Origin: Wyeomyia smithii
Lineage: Eukaryota; Arthropoda; Insecta; Diptera; Culicidae
Reading direction: 5' to 3'
Length of the DNA stretch: 64,000 nt
Assembly (NCBI RefSeq): GCF_029784165.1
Contig: NC_073695.1
Span: 92,759,902 to 92,823,901 of the forward strand
Each line of letters opens with the position of its first letter. The first letter of the stretch is position 1. Of this stretch, positions 48,763-59,961 are shown piece after piece. Both the position numbers and the translations under genes were made by a program. The notes under the pieces are model-generated. The model was not told the origin of the DNA, ran no database searches, and saw only the letters and a list, made by a program, of their open reading frames with translations.

Positions 48763-49348
48763 CCCATTATGGACCGGGTGTTCGGTTTTCCGAACAGTAC
48801 TTTAGAAATTTTTCACGAATAACTGAGATAAGATAAAAACATTCCGTCTTCTGTATATGATAGCTGGAAATGTTGGCTACAAAAAAAATGTACTGGACAC
48901 CCCTCCCTAACCATCCCGTAGGGTGGCTAGCGTTTCGCGCAGATGTGTTGAAAAACACAATTTTTCATTATAATTTTTAAAACTGAAAAAAGTAATTGAA
49001 GCTGATATTGATATTGACATATTCTAGTTACTAATGGATGACTTTTACTTTGTACCATTTATCAATACTCTACGAGCATTGCAACGCGCGTGCCCCTTGA
49101 TCGAAAATGACTGTTCGTTTTTCCGAACAGTGGTCCTAAAGGTGTTCACTTTGTTTACGTACTGTCAAACGCAGTTAGCTAAATGGCTGGATTGGTTTTG
49201 AATGTTTATTTTATAGTGCGTCAATTACTTTTGTTTCATGTGGACTGAATCTGTATTGAAGCTATCGTAAGTATCAGTTTCATGTCTTTTGATTACTTTG
49301 CTCCAAGTATATCTAAAGTGAATTCGATCTTCATGTTTAGAAATCAAG

Positions 49349-49492
49349 ATGAATCGACGCCGCGCATTGACGATGCATGAAGTTTTTGCTATACTGGAGG
49401 AAGAGAGTGATGATGAAGAAACTTTAGCTATTCAACGGGCATCTGAAGTAAATGTGGTATATATTCTCTCTCCCGTTGATTTTAGGTATTAG
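49349..49492 (+). pseudogene. N-terminal remnant of piggyBac-like transposase
   Basis: A 47-codon frame opens MNRRRALTMHEVFAILEEES and DDEET, the acidic, hydrophobic N-terminal segment typical of PGBD/piggyBac transposases. It ends at a TAG where the catalytic domain should begin; the DDE core is gone. Confidence 0.6.
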
Positions 49493-49568
49493 ACAACACT
49501 TTCCAGCTAGAGCACACGATGAAAAATCAAGAAGATGAAGGCATTGTCACAAACCCACAATATTCATT

Positions 49569-49631
49569 TGTAAAAGATGTAATGTTTATGTACATCCCAA
49601 ATGTTTTGAAGCTCTTGAACCACATAAATAA
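49569..49631 (+). pseudogene. C-terminal cysteine-rich remnant of piggyBac-like transposase
   Basis: The frame CKRCNVYVHPKCFEALEPHK ends in TAA about 210 bp before the right TIR. C-x2-C followed by H-x2-C resembles the RING/PHD-like zinc domain that closes piggyBac transposases. Confidence 0.6.
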
Positions 49632-49847
49632 TAAATTTCAATGAAATCATATAATTCAGGATTCATTGATTTGTTATCACACATTGGCCCACTGTTCGGA
49701 AAAACGAACAGTGAAATACTCGGTTGTGGAAAGTCGGAAAATTTTTTCTTCACCATTTTTTTTTCTTGATAAGAACAAAACAAGCCTGTGTTGTGAAAAT
49801 CGCGTTAAAGAAAAATCAGGATCTAGGTCCGGTCCATAATGGGTTAA

Positions 49848-51178
49848 TTCAAATAACTTAAAATATAATTATTTTAATATTTTAAAATTGAATTGATTAT
49901 TTTATCATAATAGCTATTACTGCGCCCACTGTCACTGTGCCGGCGAGCATTGCTACAAAATGTAATAAGTTTAGAATTTAGCACACAGTACCATTACGTA
50001 CATGTGTATATCAATGGTATTATGAAATAGGTAGGTACTTTACAACGCAGTTTTGCTATTCACATGCATGACTACCTCAAATGTTTACTACTGATTTTGA
50101 ACAAGCTTACTAAAAATGCTTCAGAGGGATTCCATTCTACGTACCTTTTAGTGGTTTATTTTATACCTGCAGAAATCCAAACAAAATATTCAGTATCACT
50201 GATGCTATTACCGATTCACAGAAATTCTTTGAAATCCAAGAACTTGTTTCCAGTCAATCAATTCCGCAATAATCACCGAAAACGAGTTACCATTTTGTCG
50301 CTAAACGTATAAGAGATTCTTCTTAACTAATAGCACTCAATATTTCACGCTTTTATCGCACACTACTTTTCAGTCACTCAACCAAATTAGCTAGCATCTC
50401 GGTTGTGTGACTGACGAGCATCATGATGTTTTCAGGAATTGTCGAAAGGATATGAACTGCCCGATATCTATCTATTACACCTGCCAGAGCATCATGGTCT
50501 AATTACATCGCGAATATAGTGTGTAGAGCAATGAGAATTGAGCTCATTTATCATCAGCAACAACCACCAAAAGACTACACAACTAGAGCCGACCGCTAAG
50601 AGGCACAATGTAATACTGGCTGGCAGAACAAATTCGACCAAGTAATGTCGGCAGTAGTGGTTCTTATCGTGAACTATGTTTCTCATTATTGCAGAGAAAA
50701 GTCATAGGAACACTACAAAATTGGAATGGGGTTTTAATAGGTTTTAATAAACTAATGTGACATTAGTGGGTGCAGCTGTCTTTTTTTTAATGATGTTTGA
50801 CAGCACTTGTAGTTGTGTTAGTTTTATGAACTAAACTCAACTATTTTCGGGTGTAGACGGTGTAGACAGTGTAGTCCGTGGGTAGCTACATCCGCTACGC
50901 GACAAAAACGATTTGACATAAGTAAAGGTCTATGACACAAAAACGCCCGCAAATCGCGGATCCGCTGCGATGTTAGCTGCGATGAAACAAAGCAAAAAAG
51001 ATAGAGATGTCAGCTAGCTGACAAAAACCAATGAACAATAATATAAGAGTGGTGACACTATCTGAATTGGAGAAGAAATGAGAAAAATGAATGAAATGAA
51101 TGTCAGTGTCATTCCAATCGAGCGGAGCGGGGGATTCGAATGAAATGAATGTCAGTGTCATTCTAATCGACCTATTAA
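49848..51178. other. Intergenic with a 32-bp direct repeat
   Basis: A 32-bp block starting AATGAAATGAATGTCAGTG is present at 51090-51121 and 51139-51170 with one mismatch. The right end of the ATGTCGAATTCG MITE family lies near 50850-50920. No gene is recognised. Confidence 0.4.
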
Positions 51179-53671
51179 ACTGCCGTTCCAAGCATAACTG
51201 TCCCATGTTCCAGAATGGACAACTGAGAAGAATGCGATTAAACATTTGAACATTATTTGCCATATGAGGCAAAATGGCGTATCAAAAAACAGTGTTGTGA
51301 TTGAGATTGCGTTAAAGACAAACATATCCAATGAAAATTATCAAATACTTCATTTGAGGATTTGATTTACGGTCGTTAACAGAAAACTTGTTTAGTGGGA
51401 CTCTTATGCCTGGAATTATAAAATGAATTGGCAAATTCCACGCATAACAGCCCCACTGTGAATTTCGCATCGCACCACTTAACTCGTGCAAATGACGCTT
51501 TAGTTTGTTTGTTTTGTTTACATCGTGTGTTGTGTGGGTCGACTTGTTTCGTTCGTCGGAAGTTTCGTTCAGAACCGAAAATGAATGCATTGGCCATGTT
51601 GCAAGCATACGGAAGTGATGACAGTGATTATGAATTTTTCATAAGATCAGGTGAGCGATTTGGTAGCTCAAGAAAAAGTGTCGAGCCGGATAAGAGAAGC
51701 TTTCCAGAGCAACCTGCAGAAAGAAGCGACGATTCTGACGGAAGCTTTTTCGGAACTCCAAGAGGTCAAAAGGCGAGAAAAAAGACCAAACAAGAAATCC
51801 AGAGAGAGGATTCCGCTAAGAAACGGAAAGTGGCACATTCCATTATCATGGAAGATTGTGGTTGCCGCAAAAAGTGTGCGGACCATTTGTCCCACGATGA
51901 CAGAGAGAAGGTCAACAACAACTACTGGAGTCTGAATGCAGATGGTCAGCGCATTTTCGTACAAAATTATGTGAGTATTGCCAGTGTGACAGACCGACGC
52001 AAAACCCGTGATGCTGCTAAAGAGTTGCGAAAGAAACGATCATACATTTGCAGTCTTCCTACAGCCAGTGATGTTCCAGTGACCGTGTGTCGAACATTCT
52101 TTTTGAATACGATTGGCTTCGGCAAACAATGCAGGTGAGATTCGCAAGGTATAAAAACAATGTTAGTTTTATAAATAACTATTAATTTTAGGAACATTAT
52201 ATATCGGAGTATTACTGGAAATGACGAGGGTGTTTCGTGACGCACTAAGCGTGGAAAGTATTTGAGGAGCAAATACTCCCGTGAAGCAATTAAGGCTCAC
52301 ATTTTAACATTTGGACCAACGGTATCGCACTACAGAAGGGAGCATGCGCCCAATCGCTTATACCTGCCATCAGATTTGACATAAAGAGCCATGCACGATG
52401 ATTACCAAGCTACACATGATACCACAGTGTCCTACTCTCTGTATAATACAGTCCTAAAAGAAATGAACATTTCTTTTGTGAAATTAGGACACGAAGAGTG
52501 CGAGTTGTGTGTCGCTTCGGAAGAGCACCAGAAGATTTCGGGACATGATGTTGGAAATTCTGAATGTACTGTATGCACTACTCAAGCCAAACATCTGGAC
52601 TACGCAAAACAAGCCCGAGCAGAATACCACGCAGATGGCGAAAAAGCTGTTGCCAATCAGCCTGTTATGACAGTGGATCTGCAAAAAGTAGTTGTTATAT
52701 ATTTTGAATTTGTTTTTGTATTTTTAATAGGTTTAATTTTTTTAATTTTAGGTGATACAACTGCCTCGAATGGATGGTAAGAATTTTGGCATACAATGAA
52801 ACATTTGCGCCCGTTGGAAGGTACACCCGTTCGTTCCCTGTTGTTGCATGCCTGTGGTCGGAGCAAATCGCTGGGCGTAGCAGTAACGATGTGCTGAGTT
52901 GCTTCCACAGAGTCTTCCAGCACTATGGACACCTCGAACAAATAACTTTGTGGCTGGACCCAAAACAAAAATTGGGGATTCTTCCAACGCGTTGTCCTAC
53001 TGCTGAACAAGACCGACACTGTTCTAAAACAAATCGTTTTGAAGTTTTTTGAGCCAGGACACACGTTCATGGCCCCCGACAGCTTCCATGCTGCGGTGGA
53101 AAAGTCGATGCGGCATGAACGTGTGGTCACCTTCGAAGATTTTATGTCTGCAGTTGCCAGAGCCACGAAGAACGTCGAAGTACTTGATATGCAGACATCT
53201 GATTTTTTCCAAACGAGATTAACAGTCAGTCAATATACTCTGAACCAGACTCACCCTCGACCGTTTATTGATAATATAAGAAACGTCCAGTTCAACAAAG
53301 GTCGATACGAAATAGCATACTCAGATTCCGTAGATGGCAAAAACCTAGTTTATTGCAACCTATTCTCCAAGAAACAAAAAAAAAGATCGCTGATAAAAAT
53401 TTCACGCTGCACCAACACCTTTCGTTTCAAAAGTCTCCTCGAGGGATTGACGCGGAACGAAAGCAAGCATTGCTGTCGACGCTTCATACAGTTGTTCCAG
53501 CAAATAAATTAAGTTTCTTTAAAAGTTTGCCTACAAAGAAATGAAGTAAGACTGTTTAATAGGCATAATTACCTTTGTTTCTTAAGTTTTTAATGCATTT
53601 TTGATTCATTTTTCCCATTTTGACGATTTAATAAAAAGTGTGATTTGTTCAATTATGCGTGGAACGGCAGT
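51179..53671 (+). mobile_element. Decayed autonomous DNA transposon, superfamily not recognised
   Basis: The left end ACTGCCGTTCCAAGCATAA and the right end (reverse complement ACTGCCGTTCCACGCATAA) match with few differences. The bases outside are AA on both sides. The element encloses a spliced, broken transposase gene (51581-53541) followed by AATAAA (about 53630). A palindrome 51394-51470 near the left end repeats the terminal sequence (AGTGGGACTCTTATGCC paired with GCATAACAGCCCCACT). Small MITEs with the same termini sit at 45927-46009 and 57173-57250, and their flanks suggest a 2-bp duplication. I cannot name the superfamily with confidence. Confidence 0.65.
51581..53541 (+). pseudogene. 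Transposase-like protein of an unnamed family (broken)
   Basis: Exon 1 (51581-52134) starts MNALAMLQAYGSDDSDYEFF, has a Lys-rich stretch, then a Cys motif CGCRKKCADHL and VCRTFFLNTIGFGK. A GTGAGA donor and TTTTAG acceptor lead to exon 2 (52192 to about 52684) with AHILTFGPTVSHYRREHAPN, RLYLPSDL, VSYSLYNTVLKEMNISF and a CELC...CTVC cysteine cluster; it contains a TGA and a TAA in frame. After a second intron (acceptor near 52752) come shifted frames with YNETFAPVGRY, ITLWLDPKQK and PGHTFMAPDSFHAAVEKSM. The order resembles a family of arthropod and cnidarian 'uncharacterized' proteins that look like DDE transposases; that resemblance is from memory. Several frameshifts make it non-functional. 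Confidence 0.6.
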
Positions 53672-54091
53672 AAACTCGTGGGGAGGAAAAAAGAGTATGT
53701 TAGAGATTATTTGCCTAAATCCAGGATGACATGTTGCCACCCTTATATACAGGCACTCTTGGAAATATAGCATAACATCAGACGACACTGATAAGTGAAT
53801 TGAACTATTTGTTTTGTTTTCATCGCTTACTTCCGCTGACAGCGGGAACGAATTGCAATGTAACACCGTTGAGCGTTATTTAAATTCTCGTTCGGTGTGG
53901 ACCGTGTGGACATTTAAATTTCGTAACGTCTCTAGAGTGTTCATGCTCAAGAGGCGTTACTTAATTTAAATGCATCGAAATTGCAGATGCATTGTATATG
54001 TAATTAGTTTTTTAATGAAGACTATTTTATTTCCAATGGGAAAAAATGGAAGACTATTTTATTTCAAATGGAAGCAAATGAAGAACTCGGT
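53672..54091. other. Intergenic with a small palindrome
   Basis: CATTTAAATTTCGTAACG near 53912 pairs with CGTTACTTAATTTAAATG near 53955-53973. No gene is seen. Confidence 0.35.
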
Positions 54092-54216
54092 AAGCAATTA
54101 CTCTGCGGCCTTTTGACAGAAGTGCGCATTTATTAATGACCCCAAATTCACATGACTGATCAAAAAAACAATCTTTTAGAGTAACTTTTATTTCGCTTTT
54201 GTCGACCAGTGTAATC
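54092..54216. repeat. Dispersed repeat module, copy 4
   Basis: GCAATTACTCTGCGGCCTTTT, then CCCAAATTCACATG, then TTCGCTTTTGTCGACCAGTG match the module at 8160-8490 in order and orientation. Confidence 0.65.
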
Positions 54217-54871
54217 TATCTTTCATGAATAAACGAAATCGCAAAAACATACAATGTAGTTTAACTTTCAACACCGATTAGTCGAAATAATGTTTATGTA
54301 AAATTATTTTTCAATCAGTACAGCTAATTTAAAATACGAAAAAACGTTAACTGTCGTGTAAAAGACAATCGATAGCTTAATCGATGAGAAGAAAATTAGA
54401 TGCAAAAAATAATTTTATTGTTGATGTTTTTTCAGCCTTTATATAAAAGTAGCCTGCTTAAAAAAACACCTTATGTTCCCAATTAAGTATGTTAATAGTT
54501 TTCTAGGTATGTCAGCTGATAAAATTTGCACAGCTCACATGCGCCCTCATGTGTTGATGAGAAAAATTTAATTATCACTGTCACATGGGTGAAGAATGCT
54601 ACGCAACAGTTACTCATTTTGAACGGACTGTAAAAATGGCTTTAGTGACCAAGAACAGGGTTCATTCTCGATTTCTTCACTGTAAAATATGCTACCTATT
54701 ATATATAATTTTTTTTTTTATTGATTGCTATATTTTCTGGTTTCTACTAACAGACTCACATACCGTAAAAGGTAACGAAATAAAACACAGACTTCAAACC
54801 TGCAATTAATGTTTGTTTTATTGTAAACAAATTTGTGAAATGCTTTTTTATTATCACAACATAGTATAATA
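54217..54871. other. Intergenic, nothing recognised
   Basis: AT-rich; possible minus-strand poly(A) signals for the gene at 55548-59961 lie near 54819 and 54847. Confidence 0.35.
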
Positions 54872-55497
54872 GGGTCTACTACGAAAGGCTGAAACTCAAA
54901 AGGCTGAAACACGAAAGGCTGAAATTCGAAAGGCTGAAATCACGAAAGGCTGAAAACTACATAAGGCTGAAAACACGAAAGGCTGAATCACGGAAAGCTG
55001 AAAAATCATAAGGCTGAAATTCACAAAGTTCATTTCTAAAAAAAACGCTCGCGGCCTACGGCCGACTTGATTGTCCGAGTTGTATGCTGTCCTTACTCGC
55101 TATCGCTCGTTCGGACTAAACTAGGGGATCACCCCTACGAGTCAGTAGACCTAGGAAAACGAACGAACCTATACAGGGGTGATTTCTGCGGGGGGGGGGG
55201 GTGCCCCCCCGCAGTGGCCGGCGCTTCCGACGGCGGGTCGCCGGCGCACACTCGCGGCCTTCGGCCGTCTCGCCCTGAATCATCTAGGAAACGTGTACAA
55301 GAGTCAAGTGTGTATAGATTCAAATATTGCCGAAAATTAATTATCCATTGGACAAACCAATTAATACTCAAACATTGAACTCTGTGACCTTATAAAGGTT
55401 TGTTATCCATGTGTTCGAATTTTTCAACGATTATGATTCAAAAGTTTCAGCCTTTCGAGTTTCAGCCTTTTTAATTTCAGCCTTTCGTTACTAACCC
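54872..55497. mobile_element. Element with minisatellite ends, GC-rich core and 8-bp TSD
   Basis: An exact 8-bp duplication GTATAATA flanks it (54864-54871 and 55498-55505). The left end GGGTCTACTACGAAAGGCTG is followed by about ten copies of an AAGGCTGAAANNCG unit. The right end (reverse complement GGGTTAGTAACGAAAGGCTG) has three more copies. The core (about 55045-55280) is very GC-rich, with CGGCCTACGGCCG and CGGCCTTCGGCCG palindromes and a G12/C7 hairpin near 55190-55210. It has no coding capacity. A MULE- or Merlin-type origin is possible but unproven. Confidence 0.75.
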
Positions 55498-55547
55498 GTA
55501 TAATATGGGAGCTCCACTCCACATATTTTTGTTTCATGAAGTATGCT

Positions 55548-58500
55548 TCAACACTGGGGAGGTTGTTGTGCACTCCTATGAATCGCAGCGATCTTTTTCA
55601 TTTTAACTAAATCGTTTAATAGCATGTGAATGGTTTGTTTCGTCTTAGGGTAGTTTTTAGCCGTAGGAGATTCAAGTAGCTCCGACTTATCATCGTAGGC
55701 TTCAAGGGCTGGAAAAAATAGAGATCTTTATGTGGATAAAAGTTTGATCATAATCGATAAACTTACCTATAATTTGAGCTTCGATAGCTTGAAGCCGAGC
55801 CATTGCGGCATTTTGCTGCTTTTGAATGTGCTCCAGTAGTATGGCTTGACACTCAGCTGGATCGATGGGAGCCTCCGGGACAGGAATTTGAGAAGTAGGA
55901 GCTGCTTTCTGTGCAGATGAGTCGTTTCGATTTACTGTTGCATTGAGCAATCCTTGCGTAGTAGGTGGTGTCGCGGCAGACGTAACAGACGCTATAAGAT
56001 ATATTTTATTTATTATAGTGTGTTATTTTACGAAATACAATACGTACGATTAGGAGGTACGATTCCTGATAAATCACCATTACCGCCTCGCGGAGGACTC
56101 TTTTCCCATTTCTTTGACCAGAGGTACATTTTAGGATGGTCTTTTTTATCTGCGATGTTGATCTTAACTTTCAAACTATGCATGAACCGTTTTAGCTCCA
56201 GTAAGTTACCCGCTAAAGTGTGACTTTGTTTGAGAATATCGAATCGAGTAGAATGTTTCGGGTTTGGTACGTGGTAGTTAGCAACTGGTAGTTTACCCTC
56301 ATACAACCAATCTTGATCGTGAATATAACGTCTGGACTCTCTACCACCTTGCGGGTTACGACAAATGTAGCACACGTACTTATCTGGTACTTGTGTATCT
56401 CGTTCGAATCCATTGCAAATACCATGCTGCCAGCACAAACACAATTCGCACTGTACCATTAAACCATCCTCCTCACCGTAGCCACACAGACAGTTGATGA
56501 TTTCCTCTTTTCTCATCGATACAATCTTTATAACTTCTCCGTTTTCGTTAATGAATCGCGGACTGCTAATAGCAGCATTGATCGAATCATCACCATACTG
56601 TCCACAAATGCTTGCGTTCGTCGTTTGACTCGTTTCTGTATCCTTTTCAAAGCCAAAGCCTTGTCTGTAGAAACTATCATTAGTGCCGGTAGCATTGCTA
56701 CCCCCAGCAAACGAGTGGCAGGTTTCGTCAGCATCAATATAATCTATGGATGTTCGTGATAGTTTTAGTTTGCGCTTCCTCTTCCTGGTGGCAGCTCCTG
56801 CGGCGACCACAGCAACTCGTTCCGAAATGTTACCAGATTTTGTTTTTTTGGGCCCTCTTTTTTTCTTTGAAAAGAGCTTTATTTTTGTAACGCCTCTTCT
56901 TGCACTGTGTTTGATATGAGATTCGACAGCTTCCTCAGGATCGCCATCGGTAGCAATCGTAGTAGCCGAAATTTCTTGCTTTGGTATTTTAATATCCGCT
57001 AAGGCAGCCGTTTCAGTGAAGTCCTGAGATTTAACACCTAGATCTGTATTTTCCTTCTTGACGTCACATGCTTGCTCTATAGCGCTATCCCTGTGATTTA
57101 AGAAATTAATGGTTTCAGTGTATTAGTCAACATGATTTTACAACTAGGATGGACTTTTCTTCTTATTTATATACTGCCGTTCAAAGTATAGTTGTCCCAT
57201 CGTGCAAAAGATTTGTGTAGAACATGGGACTACTATGATTTGAACGGCAATATTATAATAGCCCTTTGATGAATAAACTCACCTTTTTAAATCAACTTTT
57301 ACAAGATCGTCCAATCCAGGTTCTTTCTTGACAATGATATCCTCTTTGTTTGTTTCTTCTTTCTGTAAATTTTTTAAGGCAGACGCAGAAATTGACTTGC
57401 GTCTGGTTAATTTGTGTGGAGCTTCTAGAATTTCTACTGGCGTCCTGAGTGAGGCTAAATCTTGCATGTTTGGAATCTCACCTAAACCTTTAGCGAGTTC
57501 CTTATGATAATGCTTGATATGAATCTGAAGGTGATTCTCCTTGCGGAATGTTTTCAAGCAATTTAATTCCGGACACTGAAACAAGTTGTCAATAATTTTA
57601 ACCTTTACCGAACCGATATTTACTTCCGTATTTAGCAAGACGGGTTCAGTTTTGATCGGCTGCGGAATGAGTGATTCCTTGTACTCTTTTGTGTAATGGC
57701 AAAAACCTAGCTCTTTAGCTCGTTTTTTGTGTAGCCCAAAGTCATACACGTTTATATCATATTCTTGACCTTTGTTTGCAAAATGAGATTTCAATTCCTG
57801 TCGCGAGCGGAAAGCTTTTCCCTCCGGATTGATCAGCAATACATCTAGCTTTCCATAGGCAGTTATACGCTGATAGACGTGCTTCACCCATCCGTCTGGC
57901 AAACGCCAATCAGGTACAATAACGCTGTGTATCTTGAATCCGGCTATATCAGCAGTTGCTTCATCTCCGACCGGAAAATCATTCATCCAGTGACAACACC
58001 ATTCACCTCCTTTAGGAACCTCCGGAAAATCGCTCAACTTAGCAATCTGGGGAACATAAAGAGCAGATATCGGTGTGATCGGAATATTCGGAGCTATTTC
58101 AACCGATGCTGAATCTGAAACGTAAATATTTTTGTTCAAAAACGTGTTTATTTTATTATACTAAAACAAAGTTTAGAAAATCGATGAAAAACGGCCGAAT
58201 GTTATATGTATACCAATAGACTTGGCTCGACGAACTGATCAATGTCTATCGTGTGCATGTATGTTGTCTATAATATATACATTACACCCAAATCGGATAC
58301 ACTTTTCTAACAGAACTCACTATCCGATTTGATGTTCTAAGGCGCGAATGAAAGCAGATTTTTAATTGGCTGCTTAAATTTCAAGATAGTGATCCAAAAA
58401 TATTTTTGATATAAGACGATCACTATTTCAAGGCAGTTCAAGAATTTAAACTTGTCAATTCCTAACATTCTTGCAATTTTCGTTAATGTTGAATACCTGT

Positions 58501-59961
58501 TTCAAATGTTAAACTCGACATTTTAATTACAAACTGAATTGAGCAAGTCAATTGAAAACTATACACAGTTCAGGGCTGCAAATTCTCGGAACTGCAAACG
58601 GAAATGACATAAACAGCTTTTTTATTCTCTCAAGTTGAAACTGATCTTCAATGTCATCCGTGTGATTATTTACAATTTATGAATTGAATTTATTCAGTAG
58701 GTGAATGTTTAAAAAATGCTTAGATTAAAGCAACGCATAAGAATATAGCAATAGCTGAAAACTGGGAGTGATGTGATGTTATAATTTTTTTAACAAACTT
58801 ACCTTTTTCTTGTTTAATCGGTGTAGCCAACGGCTCTGCATCCTGATCACTGTAATCGCTCTTTTTCAATTTGCTTATATGACTTGCTTTGCAAACTTTA
58901 ATAAACCCGTCGTCAAACAACACCTCATACATATCATTCTCCAATATGGTCTGGATTGTAGCTCGAAACTTGCGTGAATCACTCCAGCGTGCGTAGCATT
59001 TCTCCCCAATAGCATAGCTGATTTTCTCGTTAGGTATTTTCGGTGCCTGGAGCGGCCTCAGTCGGACGCTGTCCATAGGAATCCATTCGTCGTTCAAAGT
59101 TGACTTACTCTTGCCATTTTTTTCGAATTGAACAAGTACTTCGCGTTCTTCGGTGTCTACTTCTACCAATTTCGCCGGGTGCCACTTGCCTGCAAAGTCC
59201 TGCGCTTCGATTTTGGTTCCTGATATAAAATTTATTGGTGACTGACTGTGGCCAGCAGTGAAAGAAGCTGATTTACGAGGTGAGTGTGATGTTTTTTTCT
59301 CTTTAGATGTTGAAGAAACAGAGGCAGGCTCACTTTTGCGAGACTTTTTTGCTGAAGCACCACGCGCTGGGGCTTTTCTAGGCGAAGACTTCCTTTTCGT
59401 CGCGGATCTTTTCTTAGATCCTAGCAGTGGAGTTATTAAGGTATCTTCCTTCAAGATCACATCGTCATCTGCGACTTCATGTTTGATTGGTTCTTCTTGT
59501 TCTGCACTTTCGTTATCATTTGACACATCCTCGGTTTTGGAATCTGGATCTGGTTTAATTTTAATTGACTCTACGGGAACATCTTGTTTTTGCTCATCCG
59601 GTTTGTCTGTATCTATTAAATCCTTTTTAAACGACCCTTTCGCTTTGTCTAAATTCGCAGTATCATCTTTCTTCTTCTTATTCGGAACGGAAGCAATGCT
59701 CCAAGAGAAAATTGTTGGAACAGCACCAAACTTCAAAACATACTTGGTACCTTTGAAATCTTGAAAATCTGCTTTACGGAAATGCCGACTGCAAACGTTT
59801 GAACCTTTATTTATAACGTAATTATCTGGTAAGCGGCAAGCGAGAACCCATTTTTTCTTGTTCTGCTCATTAGCTGGAATTTTGTGATAGGTAACGCCTC
59901 GATCCTCTTTCCGAGCTGAGCTGCTTGGACAGTCACTTATAATGCATTTGCGAATACCCAT
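55548..59961 (-). CDS. MBD-R2: MBD-R2/PHF20-like chromatin protein (NSL complex subunit)
   Basis: CDS is complement(join(55548..55708,55767..55991,56048..57090,57283..58114,58803..59961)), 1139 aa, close to the fly protein. From the N-terminus: a THAP zinc finger (Cys6, Cys11, Trp38, Cys57, His60, AVPTIF at 80-85); a Lys/Ser-rich acidic linker; two Tudor domains (about 246-303 and 315-366); an MBD-like domain (about 454-518, PDWRLPDGWVKHVYQR); a C2H2 finger (Cys567, Cys572, His585, His590); a basic patch (743-775); a C4HC3 PHD finger (about 864-907); and a C-terminal helical tail. In flies MBD-R2 is part of the nuclear NSL histone acetyltransferase complex at housekeeping promoters; the PHF20 orthologue reads methyl-lysine through Tudor 2. 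All splice phases agree. The 58115-58802 intron is the longest. Confidence 0.92.
57173..57250. mobile_element. Small ACTGCCGT MITE in an intron of the MBD-R2-like gene
   Basis: A near-palindrome of about 78 bp: ACTGCCGTTCAAAGTATAG and TTGTCCCATC at the left, CATGGGACTACTATGATTTG and AACGGCAAT at the right, bordered by AT. It accounts for about 40% of the 192-nt intron 57091-57282. Confidence 0.75.

Larger units (their letters stand above)
48763..49843 (+). mobile_element. Internally deleted piggyBac-like element
   Basis: CCCATTATGGACCGG at the left and CCGGTCCATAATGGG at the right form a perfect 15-bp TIR flanked by TTAA on both sides (48759-48762 and 49844-49847), the piggyBac signature. 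CTGTTCGGAAAAACGAACAG-like palindromes recur inside both ends (near 48775, 49110 and 49690). The N- and C-terminal coding scraps of a transposase remain (49349-49492 and 49569-49631), so the element arose by internal deletion of an autonomous copy. Confidence 0.88.

Noticed and set aside
50064..50312. 82-codon plus-strand frame
   Set aside because: No domain or coding bias seen; probably chance.
51179..53671. Calling the transposon piggyBac because it follows a TTAA-like sequence
   Set aside because: Right flank is not TTAA, the TIR does not start CCC, and the protein lacks piggyBac motifs; the real piggyBac relic is at 48763-49843.
54872..55497. GC-rich core as a bacterial insertion or contaminant
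   Set aside because: It is enclosed by exact 8-bp target duplications and inverted minisatellite ends, so it is part of a eukaryotic element.
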